Made by a program: the position numbers and the translations under genes
Assembly: GCA_003611805.1 (NCBI GenBank)
Contig: RAYM01000036.1
Span: 1-64,000 of the forward strand
Reading direction: 5' to 3'
DNA length: 64,000 bases
DNA from: a bacterium 1xD42-87
Lineage (GTDB): Bacteria; Bacillota; Clostridia; Lachnospirales; Lachnospiraceae
Shown: positions 1-8,599 of the stretch, in pieces
How the letters are laid out: each line of letters begins with the position of its first letter
Numbering within the stretch: the stretch's first letter is position 1
The notes under the pieces: model-generated
What the model was told of the DNA's origin: nothing
The model's input: only the letters and a program-made list of their open reading frames with translations
Databases searched by the model: none

Positions 1-94
1 ACTGATTAACTGGTTTGTATCCCAACCGGCATTTATCAAGGCTTTATTCCCGGAAGTAGTGTGGGAAGTTTGAGTAACTTATATTATAGTTTGA

Positions 95-277
95 ATGATA
101 CTGCGCCTGGAAACAGTTTGCTTTATAATAAGATGTTTTGAAAAGGACATGAACCCAAAAGTTGTGCAGGCATTGATGGGACATCAGCATTACAGTACAA
201 CGATTGAAATTTATACTCATGTTACAGAACAGAAGTTTGATGATGAAATTGCGAAATTTGGAAATGCGGTTGACTGA
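95..277 (+). pseudogene. Tyrosine recombinase (integrase), C-terminal remnant
   Basis: The readable part covers only the last ~45 residues of a phage/transposon-type integrase: a KVVQALMGHQHYSTT segment followed by IEIYTHV. This matches the final His-x-x-Tyr region of tyrosine recombinases, with the nucleophilic Tyr in IYTHV. The catalytic core with the first Arg and the Lys is absent, and the residues before DMNPKVV no longer resemble the usual HTFATR motif. It is too short to act. It marks the edge of a former integrated element, together with the transposon remnant near 1138. Confidence 0.75.
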
Positions 278-396
278 AAATTTATCAAAGAAGTCTTGCA
301 ATGCAAGCAGAGATAAGATATCATAAAATTAGTTATGGTTGCGAGAATATTTTGAGCATTATTGCGTATACTGTATATTTAGAAAGGACTGATTTT

Positions 397-564
397 ATGG
401 CAGTTGCAGTAAAAAAGGATTATCAGACAGCTTTAGAAGAACAAAAGGCTGAAGTGCGAAATCTTGTGATTGCAGGACTAGACCAGATAAAAGAAGGAAA
501 GACAAAAGATTTTAACTCTGTATGTGACAGACTGGAGAAAAAGTACAAGAATGAAGCAATATAG
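397..564 (+). CDS. Antitoxin of a RelE/ParE-type toxin-antitoxin pair
   Basis: Small 55-residue, charged, helical protein starting MAVAVKKDYQTALEEQ. The ATG at 397 is chosen because AGAAAGGA lies at 381-388, and the residues upstream of it look like non-coding read-through. The stop codon overlaps the next gene by 14 bases, the usual layout for an antitoxin translationally coupled to its toxin. No recognisable DNA-binding fold can be named from sequence alone, so the assignment rests on size, overlap and the clear toxin downstream. By analogy with such modules it should neutralise the toxin and repress the operon. Confidence 0.65.
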   Translation: MAVAVKKDYQTALEEQKAEVRNLVIAGLDQIKEGKTKDFNSVCDRLEKKYKNEAI

Positions 565-877
565 AATAGAAATTACCGATTTGGCAGAAGAAGATTTAGA
601 AAATGCAGGTGACTATATTGCTTTTGAATTGGGAAATCCCGGTGCTGCCGAGAATACAGTAAAAGGCATTAGAAAGCAAATCAATTCTTTGATAAATTTC
701 CCTGAGCGGAATGAATTGGATGAAGATGAAATACTTGCTGAATTAGGTGTCCGCAAAGATTATTATAGGAATTATAAAATTTATTATGTAATTTCAGGGG
801 ACACTATATACATAGTAAGGATACTTCATATGTTAGTAGACAGCCGGGCATGGCTATATCGTACATTTGGGTTATAG
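551..877 (+). CDS. RelE/ParE-superfamily toxin
   Basis: 108 residues starting MKQYRIEITDLAEEDLENAGDY. This N-terminus, the central NYKIYYVISGDTIYIVRILH strand pair and the closing basic/aromatic tail are typical of the ParE/RelE fold (plasmid-stabilisation family). Members are ribosome-dependent mRNA interferases or gyrase poisons; which one applies cannot be read here. ATG 551 sits inside the end of the antitoxin gene (14-base overlap), so it depends on coupled translation. The pair is AT-rich like the surrounding mobile-element debris and unlike the chromosomal genes after 8599, which suggests horizontal origin. Confidence 0.8.
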   Translation: MKQYRIEITDLAEEDLENAGDYIAFELGNPGAAENTVKGIRKQINSLINFPERNELDEDEILAELGVRKDYYRNYKIYYVISGDTIYIVRILHMLVDSRAWLYRTFGL

Positions 878-1137
878 GTGTAGATAAACTGTGTAGTACC
901 CAATTTCAGGAATTTGTACCCAAATCAGAGAATGCATAAGTGAAAGGATAGTTGATAAGAAAAGTTCTATTTTACCCTTTTATAATATGGGTATGATATT
1001 ATGAATAAATGGCAGCAGTTCTAGTAAATAAGCCATTCTTTATAAAATAGTTTGCAAAGCAGATGGCGGGGAACTAAGAACTTCGCAAAGCAGATCGGCT
1101 TATAAGCGAAAGCTTTAGCAGGTCAACTTAATCATAT

Positions 1138-1239
1138 AAGGCTCTGAAAGCCCGCAACCCCATGCGCTGGGTGGGCTTGATGAATTGCTGTAAGGCCCAA
1201 GTGGAGGAAATCATTTTTGCGGAATTGGTTTATAGCTAA
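1138..1239 (+). pseudogene. TnpV-like transposon protein, C-terminal remnant
   Basis: One frame reads KALKARNPMRWVGLMN and then CCKAQVEEIIFAELVYS before a TAA at 1237-1239. This resembles the conserved C-terminus of TnpV-type accessory proteins carried by Tn4451-like and related elements in Clostridia (consensus MxWVGxMNxxxxxAEEI..ELIY). An in-frame stop at 1129-1131 cuts off everything upstream. The remaining sequence between 878 and 1137 shows no gene; it holds two copies of a GCAAAGCAGAT word (near 1051 and 1084) and looks like degraded transposon DNA. Confidence 0.6.
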
Positions 1240-1250
1240 ATAAAATAAAG

Positions 1251-1286
1251 AGCAACGGAGAACGTATGTAAGCGTTCTCCGTTGCT
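1251..1286. terminator. Bidirectional intrinsic terminator
   Basis: A perfect 14-bp inverted repeat (1251-1264 with 1273-1286) around an 8-base loop. It is flanked by AAATAAA on the left and TTTAT on the right, so it can end transcription in either direction. It abuts the stop codon of the minus-strand sensor kinase gene at 1287. Confidence 0.8.
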
Positions 1287-2657
1287 TTATGGTTCCCCGC
1301 CGGGAAAGACTAAAACTGTCTGATACCCATTTTGCGGTGCACTTTCAATTTCCACTGTGCCATGATGCGCCTCAACAATCTGCCGAACCAACAGAACGCC
1401 TAAGCCGTGTCTCAGGTTTAATCTTTCATCGGTGTTTTCCAAATGATTTGTTGTCGCTCTTAATTTCTCCAACTTCTCAGTGGACACTCCTATGCCATCA
1501 TCTGATACCATGACGGTTATGCCGGTTTCATTTCGCGCTACGGAAACAGAAATCACGCACCCTTTGGGATTATGAATGACGCTGTTCTGAATCAAATTAT
1601 ACAGTGCGCGTTTCAGCAGGGCCTCATCCCCCATGACGGACGCTGTTTCGCTTTCTTGGCTGGAATCAAACACAATTTGATACCGTGCCTCTAACCCGCC
1701 ATCTAAAAACTCACAAACGACTTGCCGCGCCAGCTCCACTAAATAGACTTTCTCCATCCGAAGGGGCTGCATGGAATACTCCAACTTGGATGTGAGGTTC
1801 AAATCGGAAATCAAGCTCCGCAGCCTCTCCCCTTGCTTACGGATATAGGACGCCTGCTCACGGGCGGAGGCCGGAAGGGTCTGGTTATCCTCCAACTGCC
1901 CGGCAAAACCTAAAATCACCGAGAGGGGTGTCCGCACGTCATGGGAAACACCGCTGATCCAGTCAGCGCGGGCGCTGTCCTTTTTGGCAATAAAGGCCCC
2001 CGCTTTGTTAAGCTGACGGTTGATCTCCGCCAATTCTCCCTTCTCCGGGAGGTTGATCGGCTGGCCGGAGGAAACCGTTTCAATCCCCCGCAAAATGGGC
2101 GTGACCGCCTTTTCAATGTGCCGGGTGTTCTTCCAGATCAAAAGGACAACCACAATAATATTTGTCAGAAAGACGGCAGCCAGCCCGACAAGCAGCTTTC
2201 TTACATAGCTCTCATTGACGGAAAAGTAATACTTCGCCTGACTGCCTTTTTCACCGCCCACGACCAACAGCCCCTGGGGATGCTCCTGCACATAGACCGG
2301 ATAATCCCCCAGATACCATCGGCTGAATTTTGCCACATCTGCTGTCGTGTACCGCCGGGGCAGCTCCTCTGGCAGTTGGCTCTGAAATATGACCGTTCCC
2401 GTATCGTCCAAAACCATGGCCCAGGCGTGATTTTTCTCCAGCATCTCGGCCAGCTCCCCAGCCGCCGTCAAATGTCCTGTTCCATCCAGAGTAATACTGT
2501 CACGAATTTCGCTTATGGAGAGATCCAGTGTCTCCGAGGTTTGCCCTGCCCAAATCTGCACAGAGAAAAACAGGACAACATTGAGCAGCAGAAACAGCGC
2601 GATAATGCTCACCATGGATAAAAAGTATTTCCGAAAGAAACGTTCTATAGGTTTCAT
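1287..2657 (-). CDS. Membrane sensor histidine kinase of a peptide-antibiotic-type two-component system
   Basis: 456 residues. A first transmembrane helix lies near residues 12-33, an extracytoplasmic sensor of ~120 residues follows, and a second helix lies near 155-177. Next come a HAMP-like linker, a HisKA domain with the phospho-accepting His in SGVSHDVRTPLS (about residue 240), and a HATPase domain with N-box NLIQNSVIHN, SDDGIGV and HGLGVLLVRQI. It should autophosphorylate and pass phosphate to the regulator whose gene overlaps it by four bases (ATGA at 2654-2657). The divergent ABC exporter suggests it senses a cationic or lantibiotic-like peptide, as in CprK/VanS-like systems; the ligand is inferred, not seen. 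Confidence 0.88.
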   Translation of the reverse strand: MKPIERFFRKYFLSMVSIIALFLLLNVVLFFSVQIWAGQTSETLDLSISEIRDSITLDGTGHLTAAGELAEMLEKNHAWAMVLDDTGTVIFQSQLPEELPRRYTTADVAKFSRWYLGDYPVYVQEHPQGLLVVGGEKGSQAKYYFSVNESYVRKLLVGLAAVFLTNIIVVVLLIWKNTRHIEKAVTPILRGIETVSSGQPINLPEKGELAEINRQLNKAGAFIAKKDSARADWISGVSHDVRTPLSVILGFAGQLEDNQTLPASAREQASYIRKQGERLRSLISDLNLTSKLEYSMQPLRMEKVYLVELARQVVCEFLDGGLEARYQIVFDSSQESETASVMGDEALLKRALYNLIQNSVIHNPKGCVISVSVARNETGITVMVSDDGIGVSTEKLEKLRATTNHLENTDERLNLRHGLGVLLVRQIVEAHHGTVEIESAPQNGYQTVLVFPGGEP

Positions 2658-3349
2658 TGCTCCGGCTCCTTTACCACCAGCTTATACCCCAATCCCTTCA
2701 CCGTCAGGAGCGACACGGGCTTTGACGGATTTTCCTCAATTTTCTCCCGCAGATGCCGGATATGGGTCATCAGTGTTGTTTCATAGCCCTGCCAAATCTC
2801 TCCGCATAGCGTTTGACAGAGGACACCAACGGTAACGATCCGGCCCGCATTCTCCGCCAGCTTTTCAAAAATGCTGTACTCCTTGGCGGTCAAGGGCGTC
2901 CGCTGACCCTCTCTGATGACCTCCGCTCGATCCAAATCCACCGCAGCCGCATCCAACGTGACGATCCGATTCTTTTCGGGATAGGCGCGTTTCAAAATCG
3001 CCTGAACCCGCAGCAGCAATTCTTTTGGCAAAAAGGGCTTGACCAGATAATCGTCCGCCCCCAGCTCGAACCCGGCAAAACGGTCCTCGGCCTCTCCCTT
3101 GGCCGTGAGCATGAGGACAGGGACTTTGCTGACAGCGCGAACCTCCTGGAGCAGTTCAAACCCGTCCATGTCCGGCATCATCACATCCAGAATGATGATG
3201 CCGGGTGTTTTTTTCGCAATCACCGCCAGCGCCTCTTTCCCGGAGGCCACCGCTGTAATCTGCGTATATCCGGCGCTCTCAAAAATGGAGCGAATCATCG
3301 TTCGTAAATCTTTTTCGTCGTCTACGATAAGAATTTCTCTGTCCTGCAT
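2654..3349 (-). CDS. OmpR/PhoB-family response regulator
   Basis: 231 residues. The receiver domain spans about 1-120, with the acidic pair DD at 10-11, phospho-Asp 55 in IIILDVMMPD, the conserved Thr/Ala switch in MLTAKGE and Lys in VKPF. A winged-helix DNA-binding domain follows at about 130-228, with the TLMTHIRHLREK recognition region and KGLGYKL at the end. The gene is first in a two-gene minus-strand operon with its kinase. The likely target is the divergent ABC operon starting at 3496, whose promoter region holds four direct repeats with 11-bp spacing, the form OmpR-family dimers bind. Confidence 0.9.
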   Translation of the reverse strand: MQDREILIVDDEKDLRTMIRSIFESAGYTQITAVASGKEALAVIAKKTPGIIILDVMMPDMDGFELLQEVRAVSKVPVLMLTAKGEAEDRFAGFELGADDYLVKPFLPKELLLRVQAILKRAYPEKNRIVTLDAAAVDLDRAEVIREGQRTPLTAKEYSIFEKLAENAGRIVTVGVLCQTLCGEIWQGYETTLMTHIRHLREKIEENPSKPVSLLTVKGLGYKLVVKEPEQ

Positions 3350-3372
3350 ACAAGCACCTCCTGCCCGCGCTC

Positions 3373-3401
3373 ATTATAACGCGGAATACTCAAATTGTAT
3401 A
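3373..3401 (-). promoter_or_regulatory. Putative promoter of the regulator-kinase operon
   Basis: Read on the minus strand, TATAAT lies at 3378-3373 and TATACA (4 of 6 matches to TTGACA) at 3401-3396, with a 17-bp spacer. It lies 24 bases upstream of the regulator start. Confidence 0.5.
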
Positions 3402-3415
3402 TGCCGCCAGCGCAA

Positions 3416-3471
3416 TCTCAAGGTTATCTCAAGGTTCCCTCAAAGATTTCTCAAGGGTGGCGTTGTATACT
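3416..3471 (+). promoter_or_regulatory. Response-regulator operator (four 11-bp-phased repeats) and -10 box
   Basis: The words TCTCAAGG (3416), TCTCAAGG (3427), CCTCAAAG (3438) and TCTCAAGG (3449) are spaced exactly 11 bp apart, so all sit on one DNA face. TATACT at 3466-3471 follows ten bases later. No separate -35 box is visible, so the bound regulator probably takes its place as a class-II activator. The layout is typical of OmpR-family control of an immunity exporter; the regulator next door is the obvious candidate. Confidence 0.75.
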
Positions 3472-3495
3472 CGCTTTGCAAAGGAGGTAACCGCT

Positions 3496-4419
3496 ATGAG
3501 CAAAATAGTCATTGAAACGAAACAGTTGACAAAACAGTACGGGACCCAAAAGAGCGTGGCGGAGCTGAACATCCACGTTCAGAGGGGCCGCATCTATGGC
3601 CTGCTGGGCCGAAACGGAGCCGGAAAAACCACCACCATGAAGATGCTGCTGGGATTGACACAGCCTACGTCCGGGAAGGTGACGATCTGGGGGAAGTCCC
3701 TGTCGGGCAACGAGAAGAAACTGCTGCCCCGCATCGGCAGCCTGATCGAGTCCCCCGGCTTTTATCCCAATCTGACGGGGACGGAGAACCTGCGCATTTT
3801 CGCCGCCCTGCGTGGACTGAAAAACCAAGACACAATCAAAAGCGCCCTGGAGCTGGTGGGCCTGCCCTATCGGGATAAAAAGCTTTTTTCCCAATACTCC
3901 CTGGGTATGAAGCAGCGGCTGGCGATTGCCCTGGCGGTGATGCACGACCCGGAGCTGCTGATCCTGGACGAACCTATCAACGGCCTGGATCCCATCGGCA
4001 TTGCGGAGGTGCGCTCCTTCATCCGGGCGCTGTGCGATGAAAGGGGCAAGACCATCCTGATTTCCAGCCACATTCTCTCCGAGGTGGCGCTGCTGGCGGA
4101 CGACATTGGCATCATCGACCACGGTGTACTGCTGGAGGAGGAGAGCCTTGCGGATCTGGAGGCCAGGAGCGGTCGGTATGTTCGCTTCTCGGTTTCTGAC
4201 ACAGAGCGGGCGGCGGAGATTTTACGGGGCATTTTCCACGAAAATCAGTTTACCGTACAGGACGGTCACAATCTGCGGTTGGATTCCGCCAAGGTTCCCG
4301 TGACGAAGATTGTCTCTGCTTTTGTGCAGTATGGTCTGGAGGTGTCGGAGGCCGCAGCGGAGGAGGAGAGCCTGGAGGATTATTTCAAGCGGGTGACTGG
4401 GGGTGAGGGGATTGCTTAA
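3496..4419 (+). CDS. ABC transporter ATP-binding protein, lantibiotic-immunity/Cpr type
   Basis: 307 residues. Walker A GRNGAGKT lies at 38-45, the signature is the variant YSLGMKQR, Walker B is LLILDEPINGLDP, and the switch His is in ISSHILSE. The C-terminal ~90 residues are the regulatory extension common to BcrA/NisF/CprA-type ATPases. The ATG at 3496 follows AAGGAGG at 3481-3487. The gene heads a three-gene operon with two dissimilar permeases, the usual LanFEG/CprABC form, which removes cationic antimicrobial peptides from the membrane. The substrate is inferred from that arrangement and the divergent two-component system. Confidence 0.87.
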   Translation: MSKIVIETKQLTKQYGTQKSVAELNIHVQRGRIYGLLGRNGAGKTTTMKMLLGLTQPTSGKVTIWGKSLSGNEKKLLPRIGSLIESPGFYPNLTGTENLRIFAALRGLKNQDTIKSALELVGLPYRDKKLFSQYSLGMKQRLAIALAVMHDPELLILDEPINGLDPIGIAEVRSFIRALCDERGKTILISSHILSEVALLADDIGIIDHGVLLEEESLADLEARSGRYVRFSVSDTERAAEILRGIFHENQFTVQDGHNLRLDSAKVPVTKIVSAFVQYGLEVSEAAAEEESLEDYFKRVTGGEGIA

Positions 4420-5200
4420 ACTGGTTTCCTGTGAGCTGGCAAAACTGAAACGGAAGAAGTTCATTCCCTTTGTGATCGTCTCCGCGTTCATGTTCCCGCT
4501 TCCGCTGGCGCTGTTGATGCTGACGCCCCGCATGACGGCCCGCTACGATACGAAGGCAGAGCTTTTCGACGACTTCTACCAGTTCGTCCTGGGCTATGGG
4601 GTGGAGCTGCTTCTGCCCTGTGTCATCGGCATCATTGCCGCGATCCTGTTCTTCATGGAGCGGGACAACGACACCTTCAAAAACCTGCGGACGATTCCAG
4701 TGACCGGCACCCAGATGATCTTTACCAAAATCATCGTTCTGTTTCTGTTTGGACTGATCTTTTGCCTGTCCACAGCCGCCGTCACCATCGTCTGCGGGAG
4801 TCTGATTGCCGAGGTCGGCGGGCTGGGCTATAAGCTGTGGCTGGCGGTGGAGATGGGGATTTTCGTCACGGCGGGAACCCTGCCGCTGGTAGTGCTGGTG
4901 GTATATTTCAGCAGGACCTATATTTTCTCCGTTTTGCTGTGTATTTTTTACAGCGTGTTAAGCCTGACCGCCGAAAGCAGTTTCGGCGTTCTGCCGAAGC
5001 TGCTGTGCTGGCTGATGCCGATTCCCCTCACAAATCTCTGGTGCGCGGGGGATATGGCTCGGCATGGCGTCAAGGGCAGCTTGGGAGAACTGCAATATCT
5101 GGTTCCCTCAACGACGCAGACTGTCTTGATTTTGGGCACAATGGCTGTCCTGTCCATTCTGGTGATTGACCGGTTGTATAAAACGAGAGGGGGAGATTGA
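4403..5200 (+). CDS. ABC-2 permease, MutE/EpiE-like immunity subunit
   Basis: 265 residues with six predicted membrane helices. It opens with a basic LKLKRKKF-like cytoplasmic patch before helix 1 and has the conserved ERDNDTFKNLRTIPVT loop after helix 2, seen in lantibiotic-immunity permeases. It starts with GTG at 4403 inside the end of the ATPase gene (17-base overlap), so translation is coupled. It should form one half of the membrane channel with the following permease. Assignment to the MutE/EpiE branch rather than MutG is by position and general character. Confidence 0.78.
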   Translation: MRGLLKLVSCELAKLKRKKFIPFVIVSAFMFPLPLALLMLTPRMTARYDTKAELFDDFYQFVLGYGVELLLPCVIGIIAAILFFMERDNDTFKNLRTIPVTGTQMIFTKIIVLFLFGLIFCLSTAAVTIVCGSLIAEVGGLGYKLWLAVEMGIFVTAGTLPLVVLVVYFSRTYIFSVLLCIFYSVLSLTAESSFGVLPKLLCWLMPIPLTNLWCAGDMARHGVKGSLGELQYLVPSTTQTVLILGTMAVLSILVIDRLYKTRGGD

Positions 5201-5201
5201 G

Positions 5202-5981
5202 ATGCTGGTACTGATGAAAACCGAAGTTTGGAAACTGAAGCGGTATCACATGATCTGGGCGGGCGTTCTCCTGATGCTGCTGTCCGTCTTACTCACCGTG
5301 TTCTCCACCACCGCCCTAGATGGAACCGTTTGGACCTTCTCCTTTTTCGTGGAGCAGGTCATGAAAAACAATATCACAACGATTTTCCCCATGTGCATCG
5401 CTTTGATTACCGGATATATCATCAGCCGGGAGGGAACGGACGATACGCTGAAAAACATCCTGACGGTTCCCATGTCCTTTACCGCTCTGCTGTTTGGCAA
5501 GCTGACCGTCTGCGGACTGCTTTCCCTGTTTCTGGGGATGGTCAGCACGATATTCACTGTGGCCGCAGCCCTCCTTTTGGGCTTTCCCGGAGGCGATTTG
5601 CCGGCGATTCTACAAGCCGCGGCGCAGATCACGCTGAACTGCCTGTTCCTCTATATCGCAGTCCTGCCGGTCATTGCCATAGCCGCCCGTATCCCAAGCG
5701 GGCACCTGATTGGAGCGGTCGTCGCCTTTGTCTATGGCTACGGTGGAATGTTCGCGGCAGGAAATATGACCTTGGCGAATTTGTATCCCGTGACCGCAAG
5801 TATGGGGCTAGTAGGATACCGCAGCTATGATAAGGGCGTACATTGGAACCCGCTGATTTGTATATTCAGTTTGCTGGCCGCGCTGCTGGTTTCCGCCGCT
5901 TTTGTGGCGACTACGAAAAAAGGCGCAGCCGTAAAGAAGGCAAAAAAGCCCAAACGGGTCATCACGAAAAAAGGTTGGTAA
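5202..5981 (+). CDS. ABC-2 permease, MutG-like immunity subunit
   Basis: 259 residues, about six membrane helices, starting MLVLMKTEVWKLKRYHMIW. The loop EGTDDTLKNILTVPMSF parallels the loop of the preceding permease, showing that the two are distant paralogues. The ATG at 5202 lies two bases after the preceding stop and is preceded by GAGGGGGAGA. The protein ends in a very basic tail (KKAKKPKRVITKKGW). It is the last intact gene of the exporter operon; just beyond it the sequence breaks up, with a five-codon stub at 5998-6012 (ATGAAGAAAAAGTGA) after GGAG. Confidence 0.78.
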   Translation: MLVLMKTEVWKLKRYHMIWAGVLLMLLSVLLTVFSTTALDGTVWTFSFFVEQVMKNNITTIFPMCIALITGYIISREGTDDTLKNILTVPMSFTALLFGKLTVCGLLSLFLGMVSTIFTVAAALLLGFPGGDLPAILQAAAQITLNCLFLYIAVLPVIAIAARIPSGHLIGAVVAFVYGYGGMFAAGNMTLANLYPVTASMGLVGYRSYDKGVHWNPLICIFSLLAALLVSAAFVATTKKGAAVKKAKKPKRVITKKGW

Positions 5982-6021
5982 GGAGTGTCAAATAAGTATG
6001 AAGAAAAAGTGAAAAACGTAA

Positions 6022-7723
6022 TGGGCGCCGCCTTTGTATGATATAAATGGCTCGCCAGTGGATTTTGAAGTAGCGGAAATTGCCGCTTATGACACAGTTT
6101 TCCTGCGTCACACAAGGGGTGCAACAGCACTTCTGCCTTTGGAAACCATAAAAGAAGTTTTGGGGTGGGAGGACGGTTATAGCGAAATTCTGATTGAACC
6201 CGCCCCAAATAGTACAACAGGCAATCTTATTTCTGAACTGAAAAATGCTCTTGATAACGGAAAGTACCGGGTATCGGAGGTTGTCAATGAAGCGCAGATA
6301 GCCGCCGATGCAAGGCAGAAATCCATGCCTTTCTTTCTAATCAGCTTCTTTTCATTAACTATGAGTATTTTTATCATTTACAGCAGCTATAAAGTCATTA
6401 CCTTAGACCGTTTACCGATCATTGGCACATTCCGCAGTATCGGCGCGACAGAAAAGACCGTAACCCGTATTCTGCTTTTGGAAAGCCTGTTTTACGGCTG
6501 CACAGGCGGGTTGATTGGTATTCCTATCGGTATGATTGTATTAAAAGGCATTTTGCAGGGAATGGGCAAATCATTATCGCAGGGAATTGAAATCCCCCTT
6601 GTTATATCTATTCCCGGCGTTATTCTTTCTTTTGCGGTTGCGGTGATCGTGTCTTTGCTTTCGGCATGGCTGCCTGTCCGCAGGGCAAGCCGGCTGCCGA
6701 TAAAGGATATTGTCTTAGGTACGGTGGAGGAAAAGCATATTCCGCGTCCTCTGATTGTCGGAATAGGGATTGTATTGTTTATCGTGTCCGCTTTGCTGCC
6801 GCACTTTGCGTCCGGCACTATGCTTTATCTTGCGGGTGGTTTTTCCCTGTTAGGTCTGATTGCTGCTACTATCCTTGTGATACCGATTTTCACAAATATA
6901 GCAAGCGCAGGATTGGAGCGCTTCTATGGTGCGGTAGCAGGAAATGAGGGCAGGATCGCCGCCCGCAACATGAAAGATAATAAGAATGTCACGCAGAATA
7001 TTACGCTGCTGTTCATCAGCATATCAGCGATTATTGCAATCCGTGTAGTGGGGAATTTTGTGACAACTTATATCAGCGACGTATTTCATGGCGCAGAGCT
7101 TCAAGGTTTTGCCGACGGACATATGAAGCCGGAATTTGTGGAACAGGTAAAAGAGATGGACGGAGCAGAAAAAGTATTACCTCTTTATGTAGTTAAGAAT
7201 TTTAGCTTATACCGCCGAAGACCCCGACGCAATCATGGTACAGATACGGGCTTTGTTTGGGGAAACCTCAAATTGGAGCCGTACCGTGGAGGAATTTAAT
7301 AACGACGCGCTCGCAACTGTTGGCGCATTTTTACAGCCAATGCACAGCATGACCTATTTTATCCTGCTGCTTGCGACTGTCGGCGTTATCAATAACCTTT
7401 TAATCAACTATATACAAAAGCGGCGCACCATTGCCATGTATAAATCCATTGGACTCAGTAACCGTCAAAACAGAAAGATGACACTGATAGAGGGCTTTTC
7501 TTCCGGGCTTATCGGCGCTGTCATTGCGATTGTTGTTTCTTACATGGAAATACAGACTATTTTCCTTGTTGCGGAACCCAAAATTTCAATGACACCGGAA
7601 CTGGACATTTGGACATTTCTCGTTGCGGGGACATTAGGAATTATCGTCACCCTGCTTGGCTCCATAGTACCAATTTTTAAAAGCCGAAAAATGAAACTGG
7701 TGGAAGAAATAAAATTTGAGTAA
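6022..7723 (+). pseudogene. FtsX-family (MacB-like) permease, truncated and frameshifted
   Basis: The first readable residues (from about 6034) are already mid-protein, so the N-terminal membrane helix and much of the extracytoplasmic domain are missing. An FtsX domain with SIGATEKTVTRILLLESL follows, then more helices. Near 7205-7235 the frame shifts: VVKNFS ends one frame and AEDPDAIMVQIRALFGE resumes in the next. The C-terminal FtsX domain (KRRTIAMYKSIGLSNRQ) then runs to 7723. At least two deletions are needed to explain this. Its partner ATPase, immediately downstream, is also broken. In life this pair would have been a LolCDE/MacB-type exporter. Confidence 0.85.
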
Positions 7724-7737
7724 GGAGGGGTTGCCAA

Positions 7738-8203
7738 ATGAACATATTAACAGAGGAAGTTGCCATTGAGGGCAAAAATATAATTAAGGACTTTCAGCTT
7801 GGTGATACCAAAACAAGAGTGCTTAAAAACATATCGCTGAAAGTGATACAGGGTGAATTTGTTTCCATCATGGGACAGTCCGGCTCTGGAAAAAGTACGC
7901 TGCTTTATATTCTCGGAGGGCTTGGTCGGCTTATCGGACAAACGGGGGCATACCCCACGCGAATTGTCCGGGGGACAACAGCAACGTGTGGCAATCGCCC
8001 GCGCACTAATTGGAAATCCCGAAATCCTGTTTGCAGACGAACCGACGGGAAACCTCGATAGTCATACAGGAGCGGAGATAATGAGTTTGTTGCAGCGTAT
8101 CAACAAGGAACGCGGACAGACAATTATCATGGTTACGCATTCACCGGAAGCGGCGAAAAGCAGCAACCGTGTTATCACCGTAAGTGACGGACTACTTGAA
8201 TAA
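7738..8203 (+). pseudogene. LolD/MacB-type ABC ATPase with internal deletion
   Basis: The first frame carries the N-terminus and Walker A (GQSGSGKS), reading to STLLYILGGLG near 7925. The second frame carries VGLSDKRGHTPRELSGGQQQR, Walker B (EILFADEPTGNLDS) and the switch His (MVTHSPEA). The ~90 residues that normally separate these parts, including the Q-loop, are gone, and the join at GGAGGGCTTGG changes frame. A good Shine-Dalgarno (AAGGAGGGG, 7722-7730) is still present. It cannot make a working ATPase. It follows its cognate FtsX permease by 14 bases, as in intact export operons. Confidence 0.87.
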
Positions 8204-8216
8204 CCACACCATTTAA

Positions 8217-8560
8217 CCGAATAGAAATGCAATCTGCCGGACGCCCAACACCTATGAGGTAACATTTGATAACCATGGCGCGATCGGCAGAGATCTCACC
8301 GCAAGCCAAAATGTGACTTACGCCGGCAAATATGGCGCCCTTCCCGTACCCTTCAGAACCGACTGCACCTTTCGGGGCTGGTACACCGAGGCAGACGGAC
8401 AGGGTACTAAGGTCGATGCGAATACCATTGTAACAACGGCATCTGCCCATACCCTTCATGCCTACTGGATAGATGACACAGCACCCGATGAGCCCGTATG
8501 GCAGGATAACGTGACCCTGCCCACGGACTGGACTAAGGCACAGGACAAAATTTCAGGGGC
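8217..8560 (+). pseudogene. Fragment of a surface protein with an InlB B-type (Flg_new) repeat
   Basis: An in-frame stretch without a start codon reads NTYEVTFDNHGAIG, then KYGALPVPFRTDCTFRGWYT, EADGQGTKV and TLHAYW. This is the order of one InlB B-repeat (Listeria-Bacteroides repeat): strand, 'G..Y..LP.p...gytF.GWyt', 'G.kv....', 'l.A.W'. It continues as DDTAPDEPVWQDNVTLP before running into the 3' end of the next, opposite gene. No signal peptide or wall anchor remains. It is a relic of a larger secreted protein and ends the accessory region. Confidence 0.7.
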
Positions 8561-8578
8561 TTTTTTATACACTTGTTT

Positions 8579-8599
8579 GAAAAACAGCCGTTCACGGCT
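8579..8599 (-). terminator. Intrinsic terminator of the nitrilase-family gene
   Basis: On the minus strand a short AGCCG/CGGCT stem (8599-8595 with 8590-8586) with a four-base loop is followed by GTTTTTC. It overlaps the stop codon of the gene ending at 8599. The stem is short, so strength is uncertain. Confidence 0.5.

Noticed and set aside
1941..2621. Open frame on the plus strand opposite the sensor kinase
   Set aside because: The minus-strand kinase has complete HisKA and HATPase motifs with a coupled regulator; the plus-strand frame has none.
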